A stretch of 33,563 bases of DNA from Planctomycetota bacterium (GTDB lineage: Bacteria > Planctomycetota > UBA1135 > UBA2386), in contig JAEUHQ010000214.1 in the NCBI GenBank assembly GCA_016794565.1, positions 1-33,563 on the forward strand. The letters are read 5' to 3'. The position numbers and the translations under genes were made by a program. Shown piece by piece: positions 32,937-33,563 of this stretch; the first letter of the stretch is position 1; each line of letters opens with the position of its first letter. The notes below the pieces were generated by a model, which was not told the DNA's origin, made no database searches, and saw nothing but the letters and a program-made list of their open reading frames with translations.

Positions 32937-33105
32937 CGGGTGCCACAATCGCGCCCATGCGGCGTCAGACTCGCGCCTGCGGCGCTCGCCGCTACGCGGC
33001 ATCGCATCGCGGATGCTCAGCGGCCGCAAAGGCCGCCTCCGCTCCGCTCGCTCGTCTTCCTTGCCTGGACGCGATTCTGGCCCCCTTCGTCGTCGTGAGT
33101 GCCAA
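32937..33105. repeat. GC-rich repeat-like spacer
   Basis: This 169-bp gap has no credible gene. It carries short Arg/Ala-coding GC-rich text on the + strand, the dyad GCGGCC-GCAAA-GGCCGC (33020-33036), and the run CTCCGCTCCGCTCGCTCGTC. The style resembles dispersed palindromic spacers seen after genes in some high-GC genomes, but there is only one copy here, so it is unproven. Confidence 0.3.
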
Positions 33106-33563
33106 ATGACGTCGATGCGGCTTCTACATGTGCTCGCGGAGACCGGGTACTCCGGCGGCGAGGCGCAGCTGAAGTTGCTGCTCGAGCACTTCGCGAAGGG
33201 CGGCTACGAGAATCATGTGCTGCTCGTGCCGGGAGCGAAGTTCGCGGCGGTGGCGCGCGAGATGGGCGTGCCGGTGCAAGAGGCGCCGCTGCGCCGCTGG
33301 TGGCGGCCGGATCTGTACTCGAAGACGCGCGCCGCGTATCGGCGCGTGCAGCCCGACGTCGTGCACTTCGCATGCGGGCGGTCGCTCCTTCTCGCCGGAC
33401 TGGCGCTGCGCGGCACGCCCGCGAAGAAGTTCACGATTCGTCGCATCGACTACCCGATCGCGAATGGCTGGCGCGGCGGCGCGCGCTACACGAAGCTCGT
33501 TCACCACACGATCGCGATCTGCGACGCGATCCGACGGCGATTGCTGGCCGCCGGTGTGCCGGA
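33106..33563 (+). CDS. family 4-like glycosyltransferase, N-terminal part (3' partial)
   Basis: The frame runs from ATG 33106 (or 33115) off the right edge; 152 residues are visible. 'MRLLHVLAETGYSGGEAQLKLLLEHFAKGGYENHVLLVPGAKFAAVAREMGVPV' is the N-terminal Rossmann half of GT4 enzymes, with the Gly-rich 'SGGEAQ' loop and the alternation of strand and helix. Next come 'VQPDVVHFACGRSLLLAGLALRG' (the usual 'PDVVH' segment) and 'TIRRIDYPI' before the edge. The C-terminal half with the nucleotide-sugar site is outside, so donor and acceptor cannot be stated. It is 169 bp downstream of the dehydrogenase with no clear link. Confidence 0.85.
   Translation, partial: MTSMRLLHVLAETGYSGGEAQLKLLLEHFAKGGYENHVLLVPGAKFAAVAREMGVPVQEAPLRRWWRPDLYSKTRAAYRRVQPDVVHFACGRSLLLAGLALRGTPAKKFTIRRIDYPIANGWRGGARYTKLVHHTIAICDAIRRRLLAAGVP

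Overview
The window is high-GC DNA packed with genes, mostly in same-strand runs. Several traits point to a planctomycete or close relative: a giant Ser/Thr kinase ending in FG-GAP repeats beside an ECF-type sigma factor, a DUF4388/PEGA/PQQ-like receptor, an MglA-like GTPase with roadblock partners, and a COG3014/LPP20/YcfL/LpoB lipoprotein cluster. This assignment is inferred from gene content; no rRNA is present.

Layout. 1-3502 (+): the C-terminal end of an Ig-like surface protein, the 23S rRNA methyltransferase RlmH, and a membrane hybrid histidine kinase with two receiver domains. 3541-5242 (-): a DinB-like protein, a DUF2304 membrane protein and a family 2 glycosyltransferase. 5421-9496 (+): a five-gene envelope cluster (LpoB-like, COG3014, LPP20-like, YcfL-like, glycine-zipper lipoprotein). 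9503-16615 (-): an unknown secreted protein, a sigma factor, a 1291-residue transmembrane kinase with a C-terminal propeller, and a TolB-like lipoprotein. 16616-17085: a non-coding block with nested hairpins and a 41-bp tandem duplication. 17086-21604 (-): a TPR protein, gcvT, gcvH, a LipM/LplA-type protein that could lipoylate GcvH, an HDOD protein and a cysteine-free AhpD-like protein.

21766-28102 (+) is the most interesting part. It encodes a cytoplasm-to-periplasm receptor (DUF4388, TPR, membrane helix, PEGA, beta-propeller), a TPR-roadblock fusion, a free roadblock protein, an MglA-like GTPase with an Ala/Pro-rich linker and a C-terminal membrane helix, and an MglB-like protein. The two transcription-unit heads in this block share a composite upstream element (GGGA-N4-TCCC, then GGTTTCTGG, then CTCA and a G-run). 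I read the block as a membrane-tethered small-GTPase signalling or polarity module whose input may come from the periplasm.

28103-33563: a hairpin after the MglB-like gene, a 20-codon lysine-rich micro-ORF with its own strong terminator, metG (-), an EI24/CysZ-like membrane protein (-), a glutaryl-CoA dehydrogenase (+), a GC-rich repeat-like spacer, and the start of a family 4-type glycosyltransferase cut by the window edge.
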